Source of the DNA: Neonectria sp. B-13
Lineage: Eukaryota > Ascomycota > Sordariomycetes > Hypocreales > Nectriaceae
Length of the DNA stretch: 64,000 bases
Reading direction: 5' to 3'
Assembly: GCA_002682825.1 (NCBI GenBank)
Contig: NOKP01000010.1
Coordinates: forward strand, 806,001 to 870,000
This document shows positions 12,585 through 22,704 of this stretch, one piece after another. Under the pieces are notes generated by a model. The model saw nothing but the letters and a program-made list of their open reading frames with translations, did not search any database and had not been told where the DNA came from. The position numbers and the translations under genes are program-made. Every line of letters starts with the position of its first letter. Position 1 is the first letter of the stretch.

Positions 12585-15193
12585 TCACACTTCCTCGTTC
12601 TCCCAGTCGGCTTCTCCAAACATGGGCCCCTTCCGTGCTCCGGTCACCTCGAGCTTCTCCAAAAACTCGGGCGGCACCGTCGGAATGTATTTCCGTTCCC
12701 GTTCTCGGTTCAGGCCACCAAACCCAGCTCCGTATGACACGAGCATGTCTGTCACCGAGGGTAGTGTGAAAGGTAGCATCAGGGCGGGGTCCAACAGCAG
12801 GTGCTCTGGTGCATCGTCATCGTCCGAATAGTCGTCCTCGTGAGGGCTTGTTGTACTCCTAGGCGTTTCCAAGCCGTTGCCATTTGACCGACTCTTGACG
12901 GGCGTCACCGGGCTGCTATCCTGACCCGACTTTGGCAGCGGTGACACCAGGCCACTACGTCGCCGTTCTCGCTTAAGCGCTGCTTCCTTCTGTATGGCAA
13001 CGAGGTATTTCATGGCGCTCTTGGGAAGCCCCTTTTCGCCCACCTCGGGCCTGTAGTGATTGGCCGTATGGATGAGCTGTTGTGGACTGAGCCTCTTCAG
13101 CTGCTGAAGTGTGCCCACCAGCGCCTCCAGGTCGTCCGCGTCTAGGGACGAGAAACACTGGAGCCACTGCAATAGTTGGATGACGGGTGCCAGGTGTCTG
13201 CGAGCCGCCTCCGTCGTGGTCTCTCCCGATGAACGAGACTCTCCTCCCTCGAAATGCTCGGCCTGCCTGTTGTTCGTACGAGCCCAATCCTCCAGTATGG
13301 AGATATTCATACGGATCTGCATGGCTTTTGTCCTTGCCAGATACTTCCGGTTTGACATGATTCGGTTGAATAGCTCTGCTCCGATCCAGTAAAGAAGCTG
13401 CGAGATGATTTGGGTCGTAATCACTGAGTGGATGTCGTACAAGTCGAGCACAAACAGGGTGGACGAGAGGAGGGAGGTAACGTTTCGGGGCGCTGGCTTT
13501 GCCCGCTGCTTTGGCGACGGAGGACGGAATCGCTTCTCCAGAGGTTCCTCCTTAACCTGTGCTTTTCGCTTAAACAGCGTCCACTCGTTCTGGAACGTAA
13601 TGTCCTCGAATCCGGGAATGATCTCGTGGTCAAGCATCGCCGAATCTAGCACCTTATCCAGACGTCGCTCTGCATCTCGAACAATCAAGATGAATATTTC
13701 GTTGATCAGCTCAGCAAGGTGTGCCTGGAACTCTGAGGTTGCCTCGAGAAGTCCAGAGTCTTTTTTCAGGTAGTGAAGCAGGAGCGTTGCGTTTGAGATC
13801 CAAAAAGCCAGTATCGTCATATCCCACTGGAACCTTTCGACCACGTCGTTGATACAGTCCATGGCCGAAACCAGGAGTCGCTCTAGCAGCTCTGGGCTTG
13901 AATGATAATGCGCATACCTCGCACTCAAGAAAATCATGTTTGCGGGCACGGGCTTTTGCGATGGCGATCGTTGGGGCGTCATCTTGGTGATGATAATGTC
14001 TAGGATGCGATCCAGTTCGTGTTCCTGGAAGACGAACATTTGGTCGTGCAAACATCGGCTCCAGTCGAACTCTGTTTGCTCTTCCTCGAACTCATCAACC
14101 GGCTGGTCATGTTAGTACCGGCTTGATTAGATCGGAGGGGACTGACACACACCTCAGGCTGGTCATCCATGCCCACATTGCCCAAGTCAACCTCAAGATC
14201 TCGGGCGCTCTCCATCATCAACCGCCTTCGCATCTCGTTTTCTGCCATCTCCTCCTCGAATCGGTCCTGGGAGAAACCAGGGCTGTAAAAGTCATCCGTG
14301 ACGCCCGCATTACCAATGTTGTAGCCGTTGTCGTGGAGGTAGTATGACATTTCGCTATCTGGAGGAACAAAGTCAAATGCCGTCCGTCCTGATGAAGTCT
14401 TCTGATCTGAAGATGCGTTGTTGTCTAAAAGTAATTTGGCGATGCCTTTGTGTCGGTTCGTCATTGCCCACATGAGCGCGGTCCATTGATTCCGATCTTG
14501 CTTGTTTACGTCTGCGCCGGCATCGATTAAAGCATGCACCACCGTCTCATGGCCCTGTTCTGTATATCAGCATATTTGTTGGTGGATGGAGCAGGAGAAA
14601 CTGACAAAACAGCTGGCATAGATGAGAGGAGGCGTTCCATCCTCGTCCTCGGCATTGATGTCAATGTACTCCTTTGCCTTTCCGTCCAAGAGTCTCTTAA
14701 TCCTTTCAACATCTCCGTTGCTAGCAGCCATGTTCAGGGCCTTTTGAAGCTTATCCGTCTTCTCCGAGTCTGACAGCTCGTCGTTGTTGGCGATCTCGTG
14801 TTCATCGTCGAAACCAGGACCGGCTTGGTGAGCTGCTTGGGCAGCAAGCATTTCCAGCAATCGGGTATCGCTATCCGTTGGCCCTTTTGCAACATCGTCA
14901 TCAAAGTTACTGTCGTTGAGCGAGAGGTTGCCAAAGTTCAGGGGCTTCGCAAGGGCTGGCGTCGTGAGAAACTGAGACTGGCCTGGTCATATGGCTACGT
15001 CAGTTGATGCGCGCAGGGCAATGGGTGATAGGGCGATGCCAGACGAACCTTGCCAACCATCGTACATCTCCGTCTCAGGGACGAGATCGACTGGAACATG
15101 TCGCCGGTCGTCTAAAGACTTGGGAAGGTCAGACGGCAGGGTGCGGGGCTTCCGGTGCCCATCGTTGGCGCCGGTAGAATCCCCTAGATCCAT
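12585..15193 (-). CDS. Ankyrin-repeat and dilute (DIL) domain protein
   Basis: Predicted 813 aa from four exons, complement(12585..14102, 14153..14554, 14606..14982, 15049..15193). The introns are short (50, 51 and 66 bp) and all joins keep frame; the 51-bp intron restores the ankyrin segment ASCF-GHETVV. Ankyrin repeats occupy roughly residues 110-240, shown by PLIYASCFGHETVV, DAGADVNKQD and TALMWAMTNRHKGIAKLLL. The C-terminal half holds a DIL domain (about residues 350-640), the module first known from the class V myosin tail, with LYWIGAELFNRIM and the MQIRMNISILEDWARTN segment. There is no myosin motor. Fungal proteins of this ankyrin+DIL design exist but their role is poorly known; a cargo or cytoskeleton adaptor role is inference. 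An upstream in-frame extension exists but looks like leader. Confidence 0.88.
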
Positions 15194-15826
15194 GGTGGAA
15201 GGAGGGGCAGAGCCAGACACCGGGTTTGGCTCATGGAATGTCGCGCGTGGAGGGAGTTTGCGGGGTTCGCGGGGGAGACGGTGGGGAGCTGGAGATGTCG
15301 GAGAAGGAGGGATTACGGCTCGGAAGGTGCTGTCTTGCAGAAGAGAGTGTAGGGCGCGTTGATATCGTGCGAGGTTGTCGTGGAGGGTAATGCACCCACT
15401 TGTCTGATAATGGAGAAACAGACGTTCCGGTGTTGTCTGTCTGTTACTTGGAGCTGGCGCCTCCCTTGTACGGATGCCAGGCGCAGCGGAGCCACAAATG
15501 GTCCGTGCACGCCACATCCAGACCCAGCTGCTTGCAGCGTCATCTCCCAGATTTCCGCATTGATTACTCCGTAGTGACGGTGACGATCCAACCTCGCCAA
15601 CTCGCTCCGTTAGGTCGCTGCCTTGTGCCGACGAGATTAAATTGCTGACACATTTGGTTTTGAATTGATGACGGACGTACGAAAGCAGGATCAAGGACGC
15701 CCTGTGATGCACTGTGTTGCCGGACCAAGCGAAATATTCAGCCTTGGCCTTGGACCACCATATTTTGTCTGCCTAATACGGATATGCTGCCTAGGTAAGG
15801 TACTTTGAAGACAGTGGATTGGCCTC
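15194..15826. other. Spacer between the DIL gene start and the allantoicase stop
   Basis: This probably contains the promoter and leader of the minus-strand DIL/ankyrin gene. Its frame stays open to about 15712 but without recognisable protein features. At 15787-15805 lies a TACC/GGTA-rich element like those elsewhere in the window. Confidence 0.5.
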
Positions 15827-16972
15827 CTACGCCGCTCGCTTTCCAAACGCCCTCAACCTCTTGACTCCACCATCAGGAATCATGATGAGCTTGACGTGGG
15901 TCGCTACGGAGTCCTTGGCCGAGCTGGTGAAATCATGCTCCTGGTCCGGGCCTGTCTTGCTTGGCGGCACCACCTCGTTCCAGCCCTCGGCGTCGGCTGC
16001 TGGGTTTCCCTCGCCCTTCCACTCGACGGCCTCAACTGCCACCTTTTGCGGGAAGTTGCCTCGGAAATGCGCCGTGTCCACCACAAACTTCTCGACGTAG
16101 CCAGGCGCTCCGAGCTTGATGATGGTCCAGTCAACGTGGCCCTTGGTACGCGACCGCGCCGTCTCCCAGCCGTCGCCCATGTCCTTGCCCCGTCCCGGCA
16201 GCAGGAGGTTATCCTTGGTGCCGAAATGTTGATCGCTGCAGGACACGGCAACGCCGCCGTTCTGAGCCGCCGCGAGGTCGAAGACGGCGTCCTTGTCGTC
16301 GGGGAAGACGGGGACTGCGTGTCCGAATAGGCGGAACCGCGCAATACCGCCATCGGGGTACATGTTTAGTCTCACGTGCGTGTACTGCTTCTGCGTGGGC
16401 GCATCCAGCTTCCAGCCGAATCGCTGCGACGGACCCCCCTCTTGAACCCCCAGGATGGTCTCCCACTTGCCCCTGCCTCCTTGCCATGACACTACCTCGT
16501 CGTCGTCCTGGCTGAAGACGCCTTCGACCGAGACTGCCGGTGCGTGGTTCCCTGAGAAGAAGGCTGTGTCGACCTCAATTCCCTCGACAGTGCCCGAGGC
16601 CACTCCTAACCTGATGATGACCCAGTCGAACGGCTCGGCGTTGTGCCGCCGGGTCTCCCAACCATCATACCAGGCACCCGTAAAGACCATCTTACCCAGT
16701 TGTCGGATCGGCGGGGTGGGAGTCAAGAGATTTGCGGCCTCGGCGAACCATTGATCTGAGAAGGCGAGGATCTTGCCTCCCAGCGTGCCAGAGATCAGAT
16801 CTATCCATGACACCCGTCAGTATTGTGACTGGTATTGGAACCAGCATGGAGCAAAGACGGATGGCTCACCAATGCATGTCGATCGGAATGTCGGGTCAAT
16901 TTCGTCGGGTTGAAGTGACGACGCCTTTACGGAGTCGAGCTTATACTCAATCTCGTCTGCAATAGAAGCCAT
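15827..16972 (-). CDS. alc: Allantoicase
   Basis: Predicted 358 aa from two exons, complement(15827..16800, 16870..16972), with one 69-bp intron (donor GTGAGC, acceptor ATAG). Allantoicase (EC 3.5.3.4) hydrolyses allantoate to ureidoglycolate and urea in purine degradation, allowing growth on uric acid or allantoin as nitrogen source. The protein shows the two homologous allantoicase repeats. The first includes LGGKILAFSDQWFAEA, NLLTPTPPIRQ and GAWYDGWETRRHN; the second includes LLLPGRGKDMGDGWETARSR and repeats the WTIIKLG and DTAHFRGNFP signatures seen as WVIIRLG and DTAFFSGNHAP in the first. Length fits fungal homologues (about 340-360 aa). The first exon encodes MASIADEIEYKL, and the start is supported by the clean intron join at TCIDLISG. 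Paired GATA sites upstream suggest nitrogen-metabolite control. Confidence 0.95.
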
Positions 16973-18183
16973 GGTGGGTGAATGCGTACAGATGTATCTT
17001 TTTAGAGATCAGCGACTAGACTTGTAAGTTTCCAAAAGGCAGGGCGTCGGGCTATTCTTAAACGGCCAACACAAGCTTCGTAGTGCGATTCTAGGCGAAT
17101 AAATGGATGCTTTACTGACGCTTCTTATCTTTATCACATAACTATTACCCGCAGCATTACATTGCTGGAGGCCGGAGCCGGAGGGGGGGAAGATCTCGGC
17201 CACTTCCGGTGGCCGCCGGCGCCCACGAGAAGACGCACAGCGCCGGCGCCATGCCACGCCAAATGGTGTTTGAAAGGCAGGCCCTAACTCCAATGGGCAC
17301 GTTGGTGATGCTTCACAATGGCTATTGGATGCTGCAGATGCTGCTAAAGTATAAATCCCACCTTGATGCTCTTTCAGGGTTCTTGGCGATGAAGAAAAGC
17401 TGGGGAAATATTGCCGAGTTTGTCTCATGGAGCAAGTGGTTGGGTTCATGACTACGAAGTACAGTAAGTAGCAACGCACCGGCGAATAGAAGAGACGCCG
17501 CGGGCAGTTGTCCGGTCGCTTGGCTGCGTCGCGTGGAGGACGCTTACGTTTACAATGCCTCGACTCACGCGATCCTTATCCCAAAGCGCCCCCGCCGAAG
17601 ACCTCTTATCAGCTTTTGACAGTAAGATGCGCTCGATGCCATCGAGTAATAGATACTCGAGCTCGATCTGTGTGACGAGATTGCCGGGCGTCATGGCGGA
17701 ATTGCCCTGTTCCTCACGCTACCCCGCGCTCCGCGCTGCTGATTGCAAAAGGCGACTCCTGATAGGCCGAAGCTTGCTCGATTTCCACCAGCCATCAGTG
17801 ACGTATATTGGACGTACAGTAGTAGGACCGCTCGCAGCTTGGAAAGTCAACGACGTGTCTTACCATTCGCAATTGCCGGGACCGTCATTTGTCATCGTTC
17901 CTCGCGACTCCTCCTGCTCTGCCTGCAAATGAAAATCCACCTCGCAACTCTGCCAGTCTGCCATCGTTCTCTGTAGCTTCAAGTACCCGGTCATCACTTG
18001 ATAGCCTACGAATAATTCTCTACATCTAGCCTTCTGGTTTTCCGCCGCGTCCCTTGTCGGCCGTGTCCCTCCAGCAGTCTTCCAGGTTGTCAGCCCAAAC
18101 CTCGTCACCACGGTCGAAACCCCGTGAACCTTCAATCCAACAGTTACACGGGTTCTCAGGCACACTCTACTACAGCAGTCAAG
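16973..18183. other. Divergent intergenic region between allantoicase and the b561-like gene
   Basis: The genes on either side point away from each other, so this 1.2 kb should hold both promoters. It contains paired GATA sites (17125-17136), a further CTTATC at about 17606, and a CTACGAAGTAC motif (17452-17462). No frame here looks like a gene. Confidence 0.6.
17125..17136 (-). promoter_or_regulatory. Paired GATA-factor sites upstream of allantoicase
   Basis: On the minus strand TGATAA is followed directly by AGATAA, about 155 bp upstream of the allantoicase ATG. GATA-type activators (AreA/NIT2) bind HGATAR and favour closely spaced pairs, and allantoicase genes of filamentous fungi are known nitrogen-regulated targets. 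Use of these exact sites is inferred. Confidence 0.55.
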
Positions 18184-19022
18184 ATGGCTAGCGCGACGGG
18201 CATCCCGGAGCGTCGTCTATACTCCGACGTTGAGCCTGACAGCGCCGAGCGACGTGAAAGCGAACCACTTCTTGGCCGACCCGGCGATGCTTCCCAAGAA
18301 GAAGGCGTGCCAATTTTTAGAAACCTCGTGCTCGGTAGGCCAACATACATGGTCTCGAAGTGCCAATGCCACACTCGCTAATGCGTTCGCGTGTAGGAAC
18401 TGGCATTCTTGCCCAGCTGGGCATCATCCTCCTCGTCGCCCTCATCTGGGCCAGCGTGCTGACCAAAAAGTTGATCCTCTTCTCCGGCCACCCGCTTGTG
18501 CAGTCTCTAGCAGTCCTCACTCTGACCCAGTCCATCCTGACTCTGCAACCGACCCATACCGCCGAGCAGAAGCGCATCGGCCAGCGCATCCACGCATCAC
18601 TCAACCTCGTCGCCTTTCTCCTGCTGGTGGCCGGCGTCACCATCATCGAGTACAACAAGTTTGCCAACCATGGCCCCCACTTCCACTCCATCCACGGCTA
18701 CCTTGGCGTCTTCACGTCCATCTTCCTCCTGCTCCAGTACCTTGTCGGCTTCACAATGTGGGCCACTCCCGCTCTTTACGGTGGCGAGCAAAACGCCAAG
18801 TCTATCTGGAAGTACCATCGCTACAGCGGGTATCTGGTTCTTGTCCTGCTCCTGGCGACTGTGGTCAGCGCTGTCGATACGGACTTCAACAGGAGCGTCC
18901 TCAAGCTGAAGCTGTGGGCGACTGCTTTGCTGTCTCTCCTCGTTCTCGTGGGCGTCTTCCCCCGTATTCAGAAGCAGAAGCTTGGGTTCAAGGCACCATC
19001 CTCGTCATTGACACATGACTAG
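18184..19022 (+). CDS. Six-helix membrane protein, cytochrome b561-like
   Basis: Predicted 258 aa from join(18184..18334, 18397..19022); the 62-bp intron (donor GTAGGC, acceptor GTGTAG) joins VLG to TGILAQ. After an N-terminal cytosolic tail of about 50 residues rich in Glu and Arg there are six hydrophobic helices: TGILAQLGIILLVALIW, a segment from HPLVQSLAVL, ASLNLVAFLLLVAGVTII, YLGVFTSIFLLLQYLVGF, YLVLVLLLATVV and LWATALLSLLVLVGV. Histidines at the helix ends (SGHPL, QRIHASLN, HSIHGYLG, KYHRYSGY) match the four haem-coordinating positions of eukaryotic cytochrome b561 proteins, which carry electrons across membranes from ascorbate or similar donors. No DOMON or reductase domain is attached. 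Substrate and membrane are unknown. Confidence 0.78.
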
Positions 19023-19418
19023 AGGAAGGCACAAGTAATATCAGATTCACTCTCGCAAGGCCAACAAATTGCATTGTTTGGGTACTGTCTTGGAGAGCGT
19101 GAAATAAGCTCTGCCACCAAGCTCTGCCATGGGTGGGCTTTTCATACCTGGTTGGTTTCTTGTTACGATGCTTCGTTAACTTCAAAAGGTTGGTTTTCAA
19201 GGTTCGCAACTACGGGGCGCTGAACTGGCGTCGGAGATACGTCTGGCCAGGATATATAAATAGTTAATTGAGCCCCTCTAGAATACAATTATTCTCCTCA
19301 ACTCTCACCATCATACCACAGTGGTACTTTAAGCTTTACTCACAACCGCTCCTCACACACTCTTCTTCTTCAACACCCATATTAAACTTCTTGACCAAGT
19401 ACTTCGAAAAGAACAATC
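19023..19418. other. Intergenic spacer with promoter of the M13-like gene
   Basis: This is a 396-bp same-strand spacer. It should hold the 3' UTR of the b561-like gene and, from the TATA element at 19253, the promoter and leader of the peptidase-like gene. No coding frame is supported. Confidence 0.6.
19253..19260 (+). promoter_or_regulatory. TATA box for the M13-like gene
   Basis: TATATAAA within GATATATAAATAG, about 160 bp upstream of the ATG at 19419. This would place transcription start near 19285, ahead of a CA/CT-rich leader. Prediction from sequence only. Confidence 0.5.
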
Positions 19419-22400
19419 ATGCTTGGCAAGGCTCTCATCAGAGCAATGCCAGTGCTCTCCCTCTTGGCCCTAGGGTGTGAGGGAGCACCCAAGACCCCCA
19501 GCATCTACAGGGGGAGAGAAATATGTGAAACAGATCAATGCAGGAAGATGGTCTATGATATGCGCCAGGCTATGACGAAGAAGGGTGAAGAAGTTGATCC
19601 ATGCGAAGATTGGGATGAATGTAAGCAACGCCTCTCCCCGCTGAATAGATGCACTACTAGATCTTTGCTAACTGATGTGATGTGTAGTCGTTTGTGGAAA
19701 TTACGACAAGCAGGATATTCTTCAAGGTTCAACGTATATCATGGATTTTCGCGATGGCCAGGAAGAAATCACCATGATGTCGCATATGAAAGATAAAATC
19801 CTCTCTCTGCTTTCGCTTGTCGTTGGCAATGCTTGGCAACCTCACGTATGATACTTAAACTCGACTTTGAAGACTTGTACAAACACACAGACTAACAAAT
19901 CAATAGTTAAACCAGCCTCCACCAAAGGGAGCCGACAAGGAGACCTTTCAATCCATGAGACGTTATTTTTCCACATGCATGAATACACAAGTCCTCACGC
20001 AAGCCGTTCACGAACCCGCCATGAAAATTACCAGAAAGATACAGGATGCTTTCAAGAGATACGAATCCCGTTTTCTCGAAGACAAGGAGAGCAACCCGGA
20101 GCCGATGGTCAACGCAACCCAGGCGGTGGATCTTCTCGACCGGGATATTATCCGCAACGTAACTCGCGAGATGGCCAAATATCAGATCTGGGCTTTTGCC
20201 AAGTTCGCGCCGCAGCAATCGCTTTTCAATTCGGTAAGTTTGAAGGCCCACATGGAGAACAACGAATAACAACTGACACCTTGCCTCCAAACAGTCTGAG
20301 ATGAGAGTTGGTGTTGTGCCTTATATCACTAAGGGCCTTCTTTGGAAGGACATTTGGTACGAGGATTGGTACGCCTACAAGTACAAGAGTATCATGGCCG
20401 GTTTCTTCAAGGACGCATACAAGGATCAGTGGCGGGCCCACGACTATAAAGACCTCGCCAAGCAGGTTTACAAACTGGAGCTCGACATCCTCGAGATTGC
20501 ACCCCCTCTTGAGGCCTTTCGCAACATCAAGGTACATACATGTCTTTTTCTCCTCATATCTCCTTCACGTAGAAATCACTAACAGTTAATATCAGGAAAA
20601 CACTGTCAGTCTCTCAGCCAAGGACTTTGAGGAATTGGCCCCAGACCTCATGATTCCCGCGGTTATCAAGGACCAGCCAGGCCCAGTTGACCGCCCACCC
20701 ATGAAGAACCTCGATGTCATGTTCCCCGAGTACTGGAAGGACCTACAAAGGACTCTCGGGAAAACATCGAAGGCCGCGTTGCGAGCATACTTTATCTGGC
20801 AAACGTTCCTGCAGACACAGGAGCTTATGGAATCAAGTCAAACCTTCCAATACCGCCGTCTCCTAAGGAAGCTCGATGGAACAGTACGTGAAACGTTATC
20901 TTGGGGGAAATAGTTGCTAATTACTTGCTACAGCGAGACGTCCCCGATCGCAGACCCCTGTGCATTCAAAGGACGTACAAGCATTTCGGACTCATGATGG
21001 CCACTACCGTTATGGGTGGTGGATTCGACGGGAAGAGGGAGGCAGGTGTTGTCGAGGTGTTTGACAACATCAAGGACCAGTACGTCAAGATGTTCAATGA
21101 AACGCCATGGATGGATGCCCAGTCCAAGAAGGGGGCTATGGATAAGGCCAAGAAAATTAACATCATGACCGGATTTCAAAAGGCGGTAAGTCAGCAAGTA
21201 TGGCCTTCCTCATCTCTCCGTTGCTAATCATGTCGACGCATAGGAACCCAACCTGTTAAATTGGGACGACATCAATAAATTTTACGACGGCATTCAGGTC
21301 ACGGCAAGGAACGGCTCCTACCTGAAATGGTCACATGCGGACGACTACCTCCGGATCCAGTCGTGGTATGCCGGAGAAGCGTGGTCCAAAGATCTCTACA
21401 CACCCCCAAACAAGCATAAGTGGCTGGTGAATGCTCTGGACATGGAGACCTACTTCTCGCCGGAGCAGAACAGCGTGGTCGTCCCAGCAGGCCTCATGAT
21501 GCACCCCCTGCTCACCAACGACTTGCCCTCTTACTTCAACTATGCTGCCCTTGGTAGCATGATGAGCACCGAGATGGCCCATGCCTTTGACAAGGTTGGC
21601 GGCGGGCTCTCCGTGAACGGCACCATTGACGACTGGATGACACAGGAAGACGTGGGTCAGTTCAACGCCCGCCAGCAGTGTTTTGCGAACAAATACGACG
21701 AGTACAACGTGACGGACGTGTACCCGCTCGATGGCAAGCAGTTTGCGGGCGAGGCTCTCGCGGACACGCACGGCATCGACATGGCATACTCGGCTTGGAA
21801 GGCCAACTTCAATCCCCGCAAGGAAAAGATCATGCCAGGGTTCTTCGAGTTCAGTGATGATCAGATGTTTTTCGTGATCCGTTCTATGTTCCACTGCTCC
21901 AAGAGGCGGCGCCAGTTGCCACGGCTTCAAGCAGGCTCGGGCCTCACGCTGCCTCGAACCATCGACACGTGGGCGCCGTTGAGAGACTCGAAGGTCTGGA
22001 ACGAGGCGTTCAAGTGCAAGCCAAAAGGGCCGATTTGCAGGGCCTGGGGCGAGGATTCGGGCGAGGCCAAGGGTCTGGTGATGCAGAAGCCAAAGAACGA
22101 AACGTGGCCGCTGGACGTGATGACGCCTTCGATAGCGAAGGCGAGGGCGTGGCGCAGGGTGATGAAGAACATTGCGAAGGAAGACATCGGCATCATCATG
22201 CCTACACCAAACATGAAGACCTGGAGCTACAGATCCGAACTGCTTATTGGCAAAGACACGACTCCAGTTGAAGCGAGGGAGATTAGGGCGAAGTTGCAGG
22301 AGGCGCGGAACAGGGCGGTAGAAATCATTAAGAAGGAAGGCTTCATAGAGCCTTTGGGATCCCAAAAGCCCTGGCGGTTCCGGCTCGAGGCGAACAAAAC

Positions 22401-22704
22401 TCTGGCCGAAATCGACGCAGCGCAGAAGAAGGAAAAGGTTAAGGCGAAGGACAAGGAAGGTAAGCCCAAAGCAGATGAAGAGAAGACCTACAAGAACACA
22501 GGGCAGAAGAAGAAAGAGGCAAAGGTCGGTGCCGAGGAGGGGAAAACCAAGGCGGGGGAAGCAAACAGCAGCAAGGTCACAGCACTGGGTAAGGCCGAGG
22601 TGAAGGACAAGGAGAAGAAGCCCGAGGTTGAGGATGAACATATTGACGAGGACACGATGGACAAGGTGGAGGGCATGGAGGATGAGTACTATGTGGAGGA
22701 TTGA
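19419..22704 (+). CDS. Secreted M13 (neprilysin-like) family protein, probable inactive peptidase
   Basis: Predicted 974 aa from seven exons, join(19419..19620, 19688..19845, 19907..20233, 20295..20531, 20596..20883, 20934..21185, 21244..22704); six introns of 50-67 bp with GTAAGT-like donors, all in frame. An N-terminal signal peptide is likely (MLGKALIRAMPVLSLLALG, cleavage near CEG-APK). The M13 fold is shown by PCEDWDEFVCGNY near residue 67, the substrate-binding N-A pair in VNAL, VPAG, and the C-terminal FKCKPKGPICRAW. Family members are zinc endopeptidases using HExxH plus a downstream glutamate in ExxxD. Here HExxH reads TEMAH (residues 597-601), while the third ligand is kept in GEALAD (E658, D662). 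The stabilising histidine expected near the end is also not seen. After the domain come about 120 Lys/Glu-rich residues, unusual for the family. It is therefore likely a pseudoenzyme with a binding or regulatory role. Confidence 0.85.
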
